From CAUTNH01 sp963543845 (GTDB lineage: Bacteria; Bacillota_I; Bacilli_A; Acholeplasmatales; Acholeplasmataceae), in assembly GCA_963543845.1 (NCBI GenBank), contig CAUUCL010000025.1, forward strand, positions 1 through 8,215: a stretch of 8,215 nucleotides of DNA, read 5' to 3'. The stretch's first letter is position 1; each line of letters opens with the position of its first letter. The notes below the pieces were generated by a model. That model was not told the origin of the DNA. It did not search any database and was given only the letters and a program-made list of their open reading frames with translations. The translations under genes and the position numbers were made by a program. Shown piece after piece: positions 1 to 6,651 of this stretch.

Positions 1-1
1 T

Positions 2-4
2 CAT
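2..4 (-). CDS. Possible start codon of a divergent gene cut off by the left edge
   Basis: On the minus strand an ATG (complement of 2-4) is preceded by AAAGGGGG (complement of 10-17) with a 5-nt gap, which has the geometry of a Shine-Dalgarno plus start codon. If real, a gene reads leftward out of the window and is divergent from the lipoprotein gene at 136. No coding sequence is visible, so neither function nor reality can be judged. A chance G-run next to an ATG in AT-rich DNA is the main alternative. Confidence 0.3.
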
Positions 5-66
5 ATTATCCCCCTTTAATCTTTATAAATATAATAGAAATAAAATTAAAAATTACTTTTTTAAAA

Positions 67-72
67 TATAAT
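67..72 (+). promoter_or_regulatory. Candidate -10 element for the secreted nuclease gene
   Basis: A perfect TATAAT lies 63 bp upstream of the chosen ATG at 136. The region 17 bp further upstream is only A/T (about 44-49, AATTAA) and is a poor -35 box. A second TATAAT at 30-35 also has no good -35. Because the whole leader is A/T, the match is weak evidence. Confidence 0.3.
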
Positions 73-124
73 AAATAAAAATAAATATTGCCATATATGT
101 TAAAATATATATGCAAGAAAAGGT

Positions 125-129
125 GGAGG
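125..129 (+). promoter_or_regulatory. Ribosome binding site that decides the lipoprotein start
   Basis: GGAGG sits 6 nt upstream of the ATG at 136. The same reading frame stays open upstream to a TTG at 88, but no ribosome binding site serves that codon, and starting there would place charged residues (KKRWRH) before the signal peptide. The start at 136 gives a standard lipoprotein signal. Confidence 0.85.
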
Positions 130-135
130 CATAGT

Positions 136-1881
136 ATGAAAATAAGAAAGATTTATTTGTTAGGTTTTACATTCATGATACTTTTTTTACTTACATTTAT
201 TATAGGATGTGCCAATTTAAAAACCGATAAAGCAACAGCTGAGAATGTTCTTAATGAAATTGATTTTAAATTTGACAAAGGGGATACCAAAGACAGTGTA
301 TCTAAGAATTTTGAGATGGATGAAAAACTTTTAAACTATGATTTCATCTATGAGGTTGTTAACTCCACATATTTAAAAAATGTTGACAAGAATAAATTTG
401 TTATAACTAAAAAAGTAGAAAAAAATACTGAGGTTGAAATTAAATGTAGTGTTAGAATAAATGATAATATTTACTCGGTAGTAAAAAAAATAACCCTTAT
501 TCCACCTAAGGTTTCAAAAACTGAGTATGAAATAACTCTTAATTTAAATGGCGGTCATATTGATGGAAAATATATCATAGACAACATAAAAAAAGAAAAA
601 GGCTCTAGCGTTACACTTCCTACACCTACAAAAGAAGGATATGACTTTGTAGATTGGAAAAAGGAAAATGGTGAGGTAGTTAAATCTCCGTTTATCCTAA
701 ATGAGAATTTAACTTTAATTGCAAGTTATAAAGAAAAAGTTATTCCTAATCCTACCCCAGATCCAGATCCAAATCCCGATCCTACTGAGGAGTATAGTGT
801 AACATATGATTTAGATGGTGGTACTTTAAATGGTAATACATCAATTGCAGGTCATATTGCTAAGAAAGGCGAAAAAATAAAAGATCCTGGAAATCCAACA
901 AAACCAGATAAAGTATTTGAGGGATGGTATGTAGATGGAAGTAAAATTACATTCCCTTATGAAGTTTTAAAAAATGTTAAACTTGTTGCAAAATATAAAG
1001 ATAAAGATCCAAACCCAAATCCTAATCCAGATCCAGAAGAGGGTGACCATGAGCACGAAGGAAATGATATTCCAAATGGATATTATGACAGCCTAGCTAA
1101 TAAAAACGGTGAGGAGTTAATTCTTGAACTTCAAAAAATTCTTACAAGAATGACAGCAATAAGTTATGGTGCTGTAAGAGAAGCACTTGAAAAAACTGAC
1201 GAAGACCCTGAAAAACCTGGATATGTTCTTGGTATGTATGATAGAATCCATTATGTAAATAAATGGACTGGAGGAGATCCTTGGAACCGTGAACACGTAT
1301 GGCCTAATTCTAAGTTAGGTGTACCAAGAGTTAAAACAAGCGAGAAAAACCAAGCATCAGATTTACATAACTTAAGAGCCTGCGAGAAAAATATTAACTC
1401 AAAAAGAAATAATCACCACTATGTAGATGGGCAAGGTCCAACTGGAGTATTTAGTCATGGTGGTAAATGGTATCCAGGAGATAAAGATAAGGGGGATGCT
1501 GCCAGAATTCTTATGTATATGGCAGTAAGATATTATGGAATATTAAGATTGAAAGCTCACGAGAATATCGTTGAAACTCCTACTTACCAAGCAGCATCTG
1601 CTAATATGGGAGATTTAAAAGTACTTAATAAATTCCATGTAAGTGATCCAGTTGATAAGTTTGAAATATCAAGAAATAAAAAAATTTATAAAATTCAAAA
1701 AAATCGTAATCCTTTTATTGATAGACCAGATTTATTTAAAAAAGTATGGAAGTTTTTTATGGATAAAGAAGGACTTCAAACAACTTCAATAACATCTTTT
1801 AATAATTCTAAAATGCTAATTCAAAAAAACTTAAAAGCTGTTGCAGGTTTTAGTCTAAATATAAATAAAAATTTAATGTAA
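136..1881 (+). CDS. Secreted lipoprotein with InlB-type B-repeats and a C-terminal endonuclease I (His-Me finger) domain
   Basis: The protein is 581 aa from the ATG at 136. Residues 1-25 form a lipoprotein signal: MKIRK, a hydrophobic core, then lipobox IIGC with Cys25 as the lipidated residue, so it should be tethered outside the membrane. Residues about 33-122 look like an atypical bacterial Ig-like fold. Two Listeria-Bacteroides (InlB B-repeat, Flg_new-like) modules follow at about 131-199 and 220-289; each opens with a (L/Y)(N/D)L(N/D)GG motif and ends in an (A)xYK strand. They are flanked by linkers rich in Pro-Asn and Pro-Asp. Residues about 315-535 match the endonuclease I family (PF04231; Vibrio Vvn and Bacillus Bsn/YurI type). 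The visible motifs are REHVWPNS (385-392) with the likely general base His387, SDLHNLRA (408-415), NINSKRNNH (419-427) and NPFIDRP (525-531). By family, it cleaves DNA or RNA non-specifically with a divalent metal, probably for nutrient scavenging or degradation of extracellular DNA; that role is inference. No LPXTG motif is seen. It is monocistronic, with a terminator just after the stop. Confidence 0.9.
   Translation: MKIRKIYLLGFTFMILFLLTFIIGCANLKTDKATAENVLNEIDFKFDKGDTKDSVSKNFEMDEKLLNYDFIYEVVNSTYLKNVDKNKFVITKKVEKNTEVEIKCSVRINDNIYSVVKKITLIPPKVSKTEYEITLNLNGGHIDGKYIIDNIKKEKGSSVTLPTPTKEGYDFVDWKKENGEVVKSPFILNENLTLIASYKEKVIPNPTPDPDPNPDPTEEYSVTYDLDGGTLNGNTSIAGHIAKKGEKIKDPGNPTKPDKVFEGWYVDGSKITFPYEVLKNVKLVAKYKDKDPNPNPNPDPEEGDHEHEGNDIPNGYYDSLANKNGEELILELQKILTRMTAISYGAVREALEKTDEDPEKPGYVLGMYDRIHYVNKWTGGDPWNREHVWPNSKLGVPRVKTSEKNQASDLHNLRACEKNINSKRNNHHYVDGQGPTGVFSHGGKWYPGDKDKGDAARILMYMAVRYYGILRLKAHENIVETPTYQAASANMGDLKVLNKFHVSDPVDKFEISRNKKIYKIQKNRNPFIDRPDLFKKVWKFFMDKEGLQTTSITSFNNSKMLIQKNLKAVAGFSLNINKNLM
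526..1002 (+). repeat. Two tandem InlB-type B-repeat modules (protein-level repeat)
   Basis: Two copies of about 70 residues are encoded at 526-732 and 793-1002. They share the opening LNGG/LDGG motif, a central GxxVxLPxPT or GExIxDPGxPT segment, a following W residue (DW / EGW), and a closing LxLIASYK or VKLVAKYK strand. Between and after them are Pro-Asn and Pro-Asp dipeptide linkers encoded at about 745-786 and 1009-1041. The copies have diverged at the DNA level, so this is an old domain duplication, not a recent tandem repeat. Such modules usually act as cell-surface spacers or adhesion units. Confidence 0.75.
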
Positions 1882-1884
1882 ATC

Positions 1885-1920
1885 AAAAGCCAAGTTTTGT
1901 CGATTAAAACTTGGCTTTTT
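1885..1920. terminator. Strong bidirectional intrinsic terminator between convergent genes
   Basis: A 14-bp perfect inverted repeat (1885-1898 and 1906-1919, core GCCAAG/CTTGGC) encloses a 7-nt loop. It is followed by a T-run on the plus strand, and it starts with AAAA, which reads as a T-run on the minus strand. It begins 4 bp after the nuclease stop (1881) and ends about 21 bp before the stop of the minus-strand ATPase gene (1941). It can therefore end transcription from both convergent genes. Confidence 0.9.
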
Positions 1921-1940
1921 CTATTTAGTTAAATTTATGC

Positions 1941-3143
1941 TTAAAAAGTATCATTTAATAACCATCTAGATATATCAATTATCTTAATTCCTTCAATATC
2001 ATACTGATCATGATTAGTATTAGAAAGTATTATCTTAGGATAATTATCTTTAATTAACTCTAAAGGTCGTATTTCCCTTTTTAGTGTATCCTCGGCTGAT
2101 ATGTTATCTGCAACTTGAATATATATCTTCTCACTTCCTTTTAAGGCAATAAAATCTATTTCACTATTATATAACTTACCTACATAAATACTATATCCTC
2201 TTCTTATAAGCTCAATTGCAACAATATTTTCATATGCTCTTCCATAATCAAAATTTCTTGCTCCAAGAATTGAATACCTAAATGAAAGATCTACTAGGTA
2301 GTACTTATCATTTGTTTCAAGGTATTTTTTACCTTTAATATCATACCTTTTAACTTTATAAAACATATAAGAATTACATAAGTACTTAATATAGTTTGAA
2401 ACAGTTATATGATTGGTTTTAATTTTATTTTGATTTAATAAATTGCTTATATTACTTGTAGTAGTTAAATTTGAAATATTATCCATTAAAAAACTACAAA
2501 GATTATCTAAAAGTGCAACTTCACTTATCTTATATTTGTCAATTAAATCTCTTTTAATAAGAGTATTATAAATATCTAATATATATGATGTTGCATCATT
2601 TTTATTATCGTATAAATAAGACCCAGAAAGACCTCCATCTAGCAAGTATTTTTTTAAGCTATTAAAATAATCCTCCTTGATGTTAAAATACTCGCAGTAT
2701 TCCTTAAAACTAAAAGGAAACATCTGAATTTGGATAAATCTTCCAGTAAATAAAGTAGCAAGGTCAGAACTTAATAAAAATGCATTTGAACCAGTTATGT
2801 AAATATCATATTTTTGGCTGTTATGAAAGCTGTTTATCGCAAGTTCAAACTTATCACAAAGCTGAACCTCATCTATAACTAAAATATTTTCTTTTTTTTC
2901 TTTATATTTACTTTCTACGTAATTATAAAGTTTCATGTATTCTTTAAGATGATTAAATTTCAAATCTTGAAAATCAATAAAGATAATATTTACATCTTTA
3001 TTATTTTCCTTTAAATATTCCATATAAGATTTTAAAAGCTCGCTCTTTCCACTTCTACGAAGTCCTGAGACTATTTTAATATCAGGGGTTCCTCTTAATC
3101 TTTTTATTTTATTTATATAATCTAAACGTTCAATTATTTTCAT
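1941..3143 (-). CDS. AAA_14/DUF4143 family ATPase
   Basis: The protein is 400 aa from the ATG at 3143, a usual length for this family. Walker A is GLRRSGKS (27-34). Walker B is LVIDEVQ with Asp91-Glu92. ITGSNA (116-121) is a sensor-like motif. FTGRFIQIQMFPFSFKEY (132-149) is the characteristic segment of AAA_14 proteins. The C-terminal DUF4143 part carries AYENIVAIELIRRGY (303-317, Glu305), NSEIDFIA (326-333, Asp330) and YIQV (341-344, Gln343). These could be a PD-(D/E)XK-like core with Gln in place of the final Lys, so nuclease activity is uncertain. The cellular role of the family is largely unknown; such genes are abundant in commensal and anaerobic bacteria and often vary in number between strains. 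The frame also opens at a GTG (3152), but that codon lies inside the Shine-Dalgarno sequence, so the ATG at 3143 is preferred. The gene appears monocistronic and independent of the cassette to its right. Confidence 0.9.
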   Translation of the reverse strand: MKIIERLDYINKIKRLRGTPDIKIVSGLRRSGKSELLKSYMEYLKENNKDVNIIFIDFQDLKFNHLKEYMKLYNYVESKYKEKKENILVIDEVQLCDKFELAINSFHNSQKYDIYITGSNAFLLSSDLATLFTGRFIQIQMFPFSFKEYCEYFNIKEDYFNSLKKYLLDGGLSGSYLYDNKNDATSYILDIYNTLIKRDLIDKYKISEVALLDNLCSFLMDNISNLTTTSNISNLLNQNKIKTNHITVSNYIKYLCNSYMFYKVKRYDIKGKKYLETNDKYYLVDLSFRYSILGARNFDYGRAYENIVAIELIRRGYSIYVGKLYNSEIDFIALKGSEKIYIQVADNISAEDTLKREIRPLELIKDNYPKIILSNTNHDQYDIEGIKIIDISRWLLNDTF

Positions 3144-3147
3144 TTTT

Positions 3148-3155
3148 ATCACCTT
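3148..3155 (-). promoter_or_regulatory. Ribosome binding site of the DUF4143 ATPase gene
   Basis: The minus strand reads AAGGTGAT, close to the ideal GGAGGTGAT. The AAGGTG core ends 6 nt before the ATG at 3143. The upstream GTG that could serve as an alternative start (3150-3152) is part of this sequence and has no ribosome binding site of its own, which settles the start choice. The protein then begins MKIIERLDYINKI, like the usual MKR-x(n)-Y-LxKL opening of relatives. Confidence 0.75.
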
Positions 3156-3490
3156 AAGTAAGTCTTTATCATCTATTTATATTATACACCATACTTTCAA
3201 AACTTTAATTTTTTTGATTTTTCGAAAGTCAATCTCGACCAACTATATCGTGACCATAAACTTTAGACAGGGACCATTAGCAAAAAATAGGATTCAAACC
3301 ATAGCCATAGGTTTAAGTTTGAGGTAAAAATCAAATTTTCATAGTTAATCCAAAAAAGTTGCAAAAAGACTTTAAATATCTGATTCTTTACAGCACATTT
3401 ATAATGTAATTATCCGCATTTATTTATGTTTTATTATTGCTAAATAAAGTCTAAGTTAAACCCTTTTAAAACCTCAAGGATTCTAATCCA
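3156..3490. other. Gene-free stretch of about 335 bp between the ATPase gene and the defence cassette
   Basis: No reading frame of useful length with a start was found on either strand; the longest start-to-stop frames noticed are only a handful of codons. No tRNA, CRISPR or convincing intrinsic terminator for the DUF4420 gene was found. The part nearest the ATPase gene holds its likely promoter. Around 3228-3310 the base composition is less A/T-biased than in the flanks. There, GACCA recurs at 3237, 3252 and 3272, with AACCA at 3297. A short inverted repeat, GGATT-CT-AATCC, lies at 3479-3490 next to the DUF4420 stop. No remnant of an AIPR gene is recognisable. Confidence 0.7.
3181..3186 (-). 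promoter_or_regulatory. Candidate -10 box for the DUF4143 ATPase gene
   Basis: The minus strand reads TATAAT here, 37 bp upstream of the ATG at 3143, which would give a leader of about 30 nt. The -35 position 17 bp upstream reads ATTAAA, a weak match. A 6-bp inverted repeat (ACTTTC at 3193-3198 and GAAAGT at 3224-3229) overlaps the -35 region and could be a binding site, but it is short enough to be chance. Confidence 0.4.
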
Positions 3491-4417
3491 TCATAAAATT
3501 ATTTTTTTAATTTCTATTTCAGTACAATGCTTGACAGTTGATAAATCTGAATCAAATTCAACATTAAAAACTCCTTCATTTGTTTTTTCCTTAATTTTAG
3601 GAATGTCAACCGCATTCACAACTTTAATATTTTCATCAAGAAAACGAGTGTTGTATTTTAAGGAATCAAGAACATCATCATCAATATTTTTTATCATATT
3701 TTCTATATGAATTAATAACTTTAAATTATTGGAAAATAATTTTTTTGTCTTCCCAACCAAATTCATAAGACTCAATCCAGAATCATCCTTTTGAAGCATT
3801 ATCGAAACAACCATAATTTCATATCTCAAAGTATTTAATTGTTCCAAATTAAAATGATGTATACGCAATGGTAGCGTTGTAGTTTTAACCTCAACCTTTT
3901 TAACTTCGCTAATTGAAAAATCAAACTTTCTTTTATCTTCTGACTGATAAAATTTTGAGATATCAATTTTATAATTATCCATTAAGTAAGTCATTGTATA
4001 CAATTCGCCATAAAGACCTTGTAAATCTTTTACAGATTTTTTAATTTCATTTGAAAATAATTCTTTAAGACATAAAAAAAAATTCAAAAGCTCATCATCA
4101 GATAATTTATCGTCAATAGCATCTGTCAATCTAATAAAAATTTTCAAAAATCTAATTCCCTCGTTTTTCAGTATAATTAGAGATAATCTTTTATTTTCCT
4201 TTTTATCATCGAAGTAAACATCAAAACTTTTATTCAAATGAATTTTCAAATACTTTGTCGATTGTGTTAACGAGATAAGACTGTCATTTTCAGATTCAAC
4301 TCCATAAACAATATCACCAACACTACTTTTTCCCCAGTAAAAGATATTTTGCTTTTTCAAAGTAAATCCATCTTTTGGAATGGTAATAGTACCTAGTAAT
4401 TCTTCGACTGCATTCAT
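3491..4417 (-). CDS. DUF4420 PD-(D/E)XK motif nuclease of the MORC-ATPase/Z1 cassette
   Basis: The protein is 308 aa, typical of DUF4420 (PF14390) proteins. A mixed N-terminal region leads to GLYGELYTMTYLM (134-146), where Glu138 is the conserved helix acid. Then come KFDFSIS (164-170, Asp166) and VEVKTTT (175-181, Glu176-Val-Lys178). Together these give the E...D...ExK catalytic set of restriction-like nucleases. HH at 187-188 follows, as often in the family. It is predicted to cleave DNA as the effector of the cassette (inference). The ATG at 4417 shares one base with the stop of the Z1 gene (TGATG), and GGGAGG lies 8 nt upstream inside the Z1 gene, so translation is probably coupled. It is the last gene of the visible operon, and no terminator is evident downstream. 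Confidence 0.85.
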   Translation of the reverse strand: MNAVEELLGTITIPKDGFTLKKQNIFYWGKSSVGDIVYGVESENDSLISLTQSTKYLKIHLNKSFDVYFDDKKENKRLSLIILKNEGIRFLKIFIRLTDAIDDKLSDDELLNFFLCLKELFSNEIKKSVKDLQGLYGELYTMTYLMDNYKIDISKFYQSEDKRKFDFSISEVKKVEVKTTTLPLRIHHFNLEQLNTLRYEIMVVSIMLQKDDSGLSLMNLVGKTKKLFSNNLKLLIHIENMIKNIDDDVLDSLKYNTRFLDENIKVVNAVDIPKIKEKTNEGVFNVEFDSDLSTVKHCTEIEIKKIIL

Positions 4418-6651
4418 CAGTCACACCTCCCAATTATTTTAAATATTATATCAATATAATAATTTGGAATATATACACAAATCGAAGGAGAATAAAAATT
4501 TATTTCAGGTAAGTTTCTTGCCTTTATGTAATGAATTTGAATTTGAATTTTATTTGGTCTGTCATCGCATATACGTCTATCGCCCAAATAGTCATATTTA
4601 CCATTTTTATTTAGTTTGGTATCTGAACCTCTAAATATTTGTTGAATACATAAATCTTCCAAAATTTTACGCGTTTCATTTGTTTCAATTCTAACCCAAA
4701 CAACATCAATTAAATCATCTAGGCCTTTCTTATTTATTAGACTTTGCAATTTGTCTATGTAACCCGCATAATCCATCTCGTTTTCAGCAAATTCAAATTT
4801 ATTAAGTACACTATGAAGAAATTCAGATAATTTTACATCATAAATAAAAAGGTGTCGATTATACCCATCATAGTCCTTGATAAAACTTTTATTACTATTA
4901 TCTTTTTTGAAATTTTCAAGTATTTCCATATTATGTTCAACTTTAGTTCTATCAGCAATATAATATTTTTGAGTCTTCCATTCAGACCAAAAAATTTCCT
5001 TTGTTTTGGCTACTTGAGGTCTAGTTAATTTCAATCGGTGTGAAATACCATCTTGTAAAATAAAATAACGAGGTAATTCTTTAAAACTTTTTCCTGTACA
5101 AATATTTCTTTCTATTGAAGACCACATATCCTCATCTGATTCGTTAATTGCAGCAAAATCTTTTTTTATTGCTTCTGTAGTCCAAACTCTACAAACATCT
5201 ATGTAATCACTAAAACCAGGAACATTTTTATACCCGAACCATCTAGCTCGCTGTTCTGTATTATCAACAGTACTATATCCTTTTGCCCTCCTGATAATAT
5301 AAGTTATGGCTAATCCCTTAATTGTTATTCCTCTATCCAAAATATTGCCACCTATGTAAATTCTTGTATTATATAATTCAGCATTAGAACCGCTACTAAT
5401 TTGGTCGCTATTAAAAACCAGTGCATTTGAAGACATACGAATACATTCTGTTATTTGCCCTTCAATTTCATCGAAGGGTCTACAAATAACATTATCATCT
5501 TTATACATCGTATATGCTTTAATTAATTTTGGTTGCAAATCATTAAGATATCCAAGATCTTTTAACCCGTTTTTTGCATACGTTTTCCATTGTCTAACCA
5601 ATATGTTTACCTTTTTTTCTACTTCAGCATGATCAAATTTTTTCATCGATGGATGAATTAACATTGAATGAATTTTTGTATCACCACGACTCTTTCGAAT
5701 TGCATTACTCACGTAAAATGATGCTAAAGCATCATAAAAAGAAGCAGGAATTCCCCCTTCAGAATCCAAAAAATAATTTTCTTCTTCTGGTATCGTCTTA
5801 ACATATTTATCTTGTTCTTCACCATGAAATACAGAGAGTCCGCAATATCCCCGACCAGGATATATCAACCTTCCAAAATCTGGCGATAAAACATCAGTAG
5901 TTTTAATTAAAATATTTGCTTGTGGAGTAGCTGTTATGGATATAAAACAATGTCGTTTTATTTTATTCTTAATTTCAATAGCAACTTTATAAGTGCTTGC
6001 TAACTGTTTTTCTATATTTTGGGAGTAAACTTTAGAATTCAAAGTCGCTTGATCTCCTTCATCATCAATAATAATTGTATTTTCATTTGCCATAACTGGA
6101 TCATCAAATAGTTCAGAAATTCTAGACATATGTTTTTTTGTCTTAACTTGAGGTGATTTCAATGTAACAATAAGTACCTTTTGATTATTATCAATAAAGC
6201 CCCTTATTTTATCTGGAGTAATTTCACTGTGGTTATCCTTTGAATGAAGAACAACAAGTTTATCAACCGGAACATTGAAAGAAGATTTAATTCTATTAAC
6301 ATTTTGAGTTAATAATTCCGTTGTATTCCCACCAATAACAATACCAATATTATAACCATTGTCAAATGCTAAAGCTAAGAGAGCAATAAAATTTGATGTC
6401 TTACCACTTTGAACTTTTCCAATCACAATACCTGTTTTTTTAAATTCTCCAGCATCATTGGGATTCGGACATTCATTTAGTATTGAAGAAGCGTTAGCAA
6501 AAACATTATTAACAATTTCTCTAGTCATTGAATCATCACTAGCCATCATTTCTTCTGTAACAGCACGCGCAAACTCTCCATCAGTAATAATTTCCCCGAA
6601 TTTATTATTATTTTGATTGGTGGATTCTATTACTTTATATAAATCATTCAT
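4417..6651 (-). CDS. Z1-domain superfamily 2 helicase-like ATPase
   Basis: The protein is 744 aa. The N-terminal motor half has Walker A GKVQSGKT (78-85), with the QSGKT form typical of Z1 proteins, and Walker B IIIDDEGDQA (193-202, Asp196-Asp197-Glu198). SITATPQ (238-244) serves as motif III. After the Z1 segment proper (PF10593, about residues 300-540) come the second RecA-lobe motifs IGGNILDRGIT (433-443, motif V-like) and TEQRARWFGYK (465-475, motif VI with candidate arginine fingers Arg468/Arg470). The C-terminal 200 residues show no recognised domain. By family it is an ATP-dependent DNA translocase or remodeller; no nuclease motif was seen in it. The ATG at 6651 overlaps the end of the GHKL ATPase gene by 8 bp (ATGAATGA), and GGAGGA lies 11 nt upstream. 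It is the middle gene of the operon. The set of motifs makes the family assignment firm; the function within the system is inferred. Confidence 0.92.
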   Translation of the reverse strand: MNDLYKVIESTNQNNNKFGEIITDGEFARAVTEEMMASDDSMTREIVNNVFANASSILNECPNPNDAGEFKKTGIVIGKVQSGKTSNFIALLALAFDNGYNIGIVIGGNTTELLTQNVNRIKSSFNVPVDKLVVLHSKDNHSEITPDKIRGFIDNNQKVLIVTLKSPQVKTKKHMSRISELFDDPVMANENTIIIDDEGDQATLNSKVYSQNIEKQLASTYKVAIEIKNKIKRHCFISITATPQANILIKTTDVLSPDFGRLIYPGRGYCGLSVFHGEEQDKYVKTIPEEENYFLDSEGGIPASFYDALASFYVSNAIRKSRGDTKIHSMLIHPSMKKFDHAEVEKKVNILVRQWKTYAKNGLKDLGYLNDLQPKLIKAYTMYKDDNVICRPFDEIEGQITECIRMSSNALVFNSDQISSGSNAELYNTRIYIGGNILDRGITIKGLAITYIIRRAKGYSTVDNTEQRARWFGYKNVPGFSDYIDVCRVWTTEAIKKDFAAINESDEDMWSSIERNICTGKSFKELPRYFILQDGISHRLKLTRPQVAKTKEIFWSEWKTQKYYIADRTKVEHNMEILENFKKDNSNKSFIKDYDGYNRHLFIYDVKLSEFLHSVLNKFEFAENEMDYAGYIDKLQSLINKKGLDDLIDVVWVRIETNETRKILEDLCIQQIFRGSDTKLNKNGKYDYLGDRRICDDRPNKIQIQIHYIKARNLPEINFYSPSICVYIPNYYIDIIFKIIGRCD
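4426..4431 (-). promoter_or_regulatory. Ribosome binding site of the DUF4420 gene inside the Z1 gene
   Basis: The minus strand reads GGGAGG, 8 nt before the ATG at 4417 and within the last codons of the Z1 gene (Ile-Gly-Arg-Cys-Asp-stop). Together with the TGATG stop/start overlap this indicates translational coupling. Confidence 0.8.

Noticed and set aside
88..135. In-frame TTG start at 88 for the lipoprotein gene.
   Set aside because: It has no ribosome binding site and would put KKRWRH in front of a complete lipoprotein signal. The ATG at 136 has GGAGG 6 nt upstream.
745..786. The repeated CCAGAT/CCAAAT-like codons looked like a short tandem DNA repeat.
   Set aside because: They encode the Pro-Asp/Pro-Asn hinge between the two B-repeats. 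The codons vary, so this is protein-level low complexity and not an independent repeat element.
3289..3301. The minus strand reads GGTTTGAATCC, resembling a tRNA T-arm (GGTTCGAATCC), which could mark a tRNA gene or an integration site.
   Set aside because: Only the two G:C pairs next to the loop can form; the rest of the T-stem mismatches. No acceptor stem, anticodon arm or CCA end fits at the expected distances. The loop also has T instead of C at the invariant position.
3443..3490. A short open stretch after the DUF4420 stop (reading ILEVLKGFNLDFI) that might be a C-terminal remnant of a lost downstream gene.
   Set aside because: It is only 16 codons, has no start or ribosome binding site, matches no family I recognise, and stretches of this length are expected by chance.
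3361..3490. Search for an intrinsic terminator of the cassette downstream of DUF4420.
   Set aside because: Only weak A/T-rich pairings and a 5-bp GGATT/AATCC hairpin were seen, none followed by a proper T-run on the minus strand. No terminator is called.
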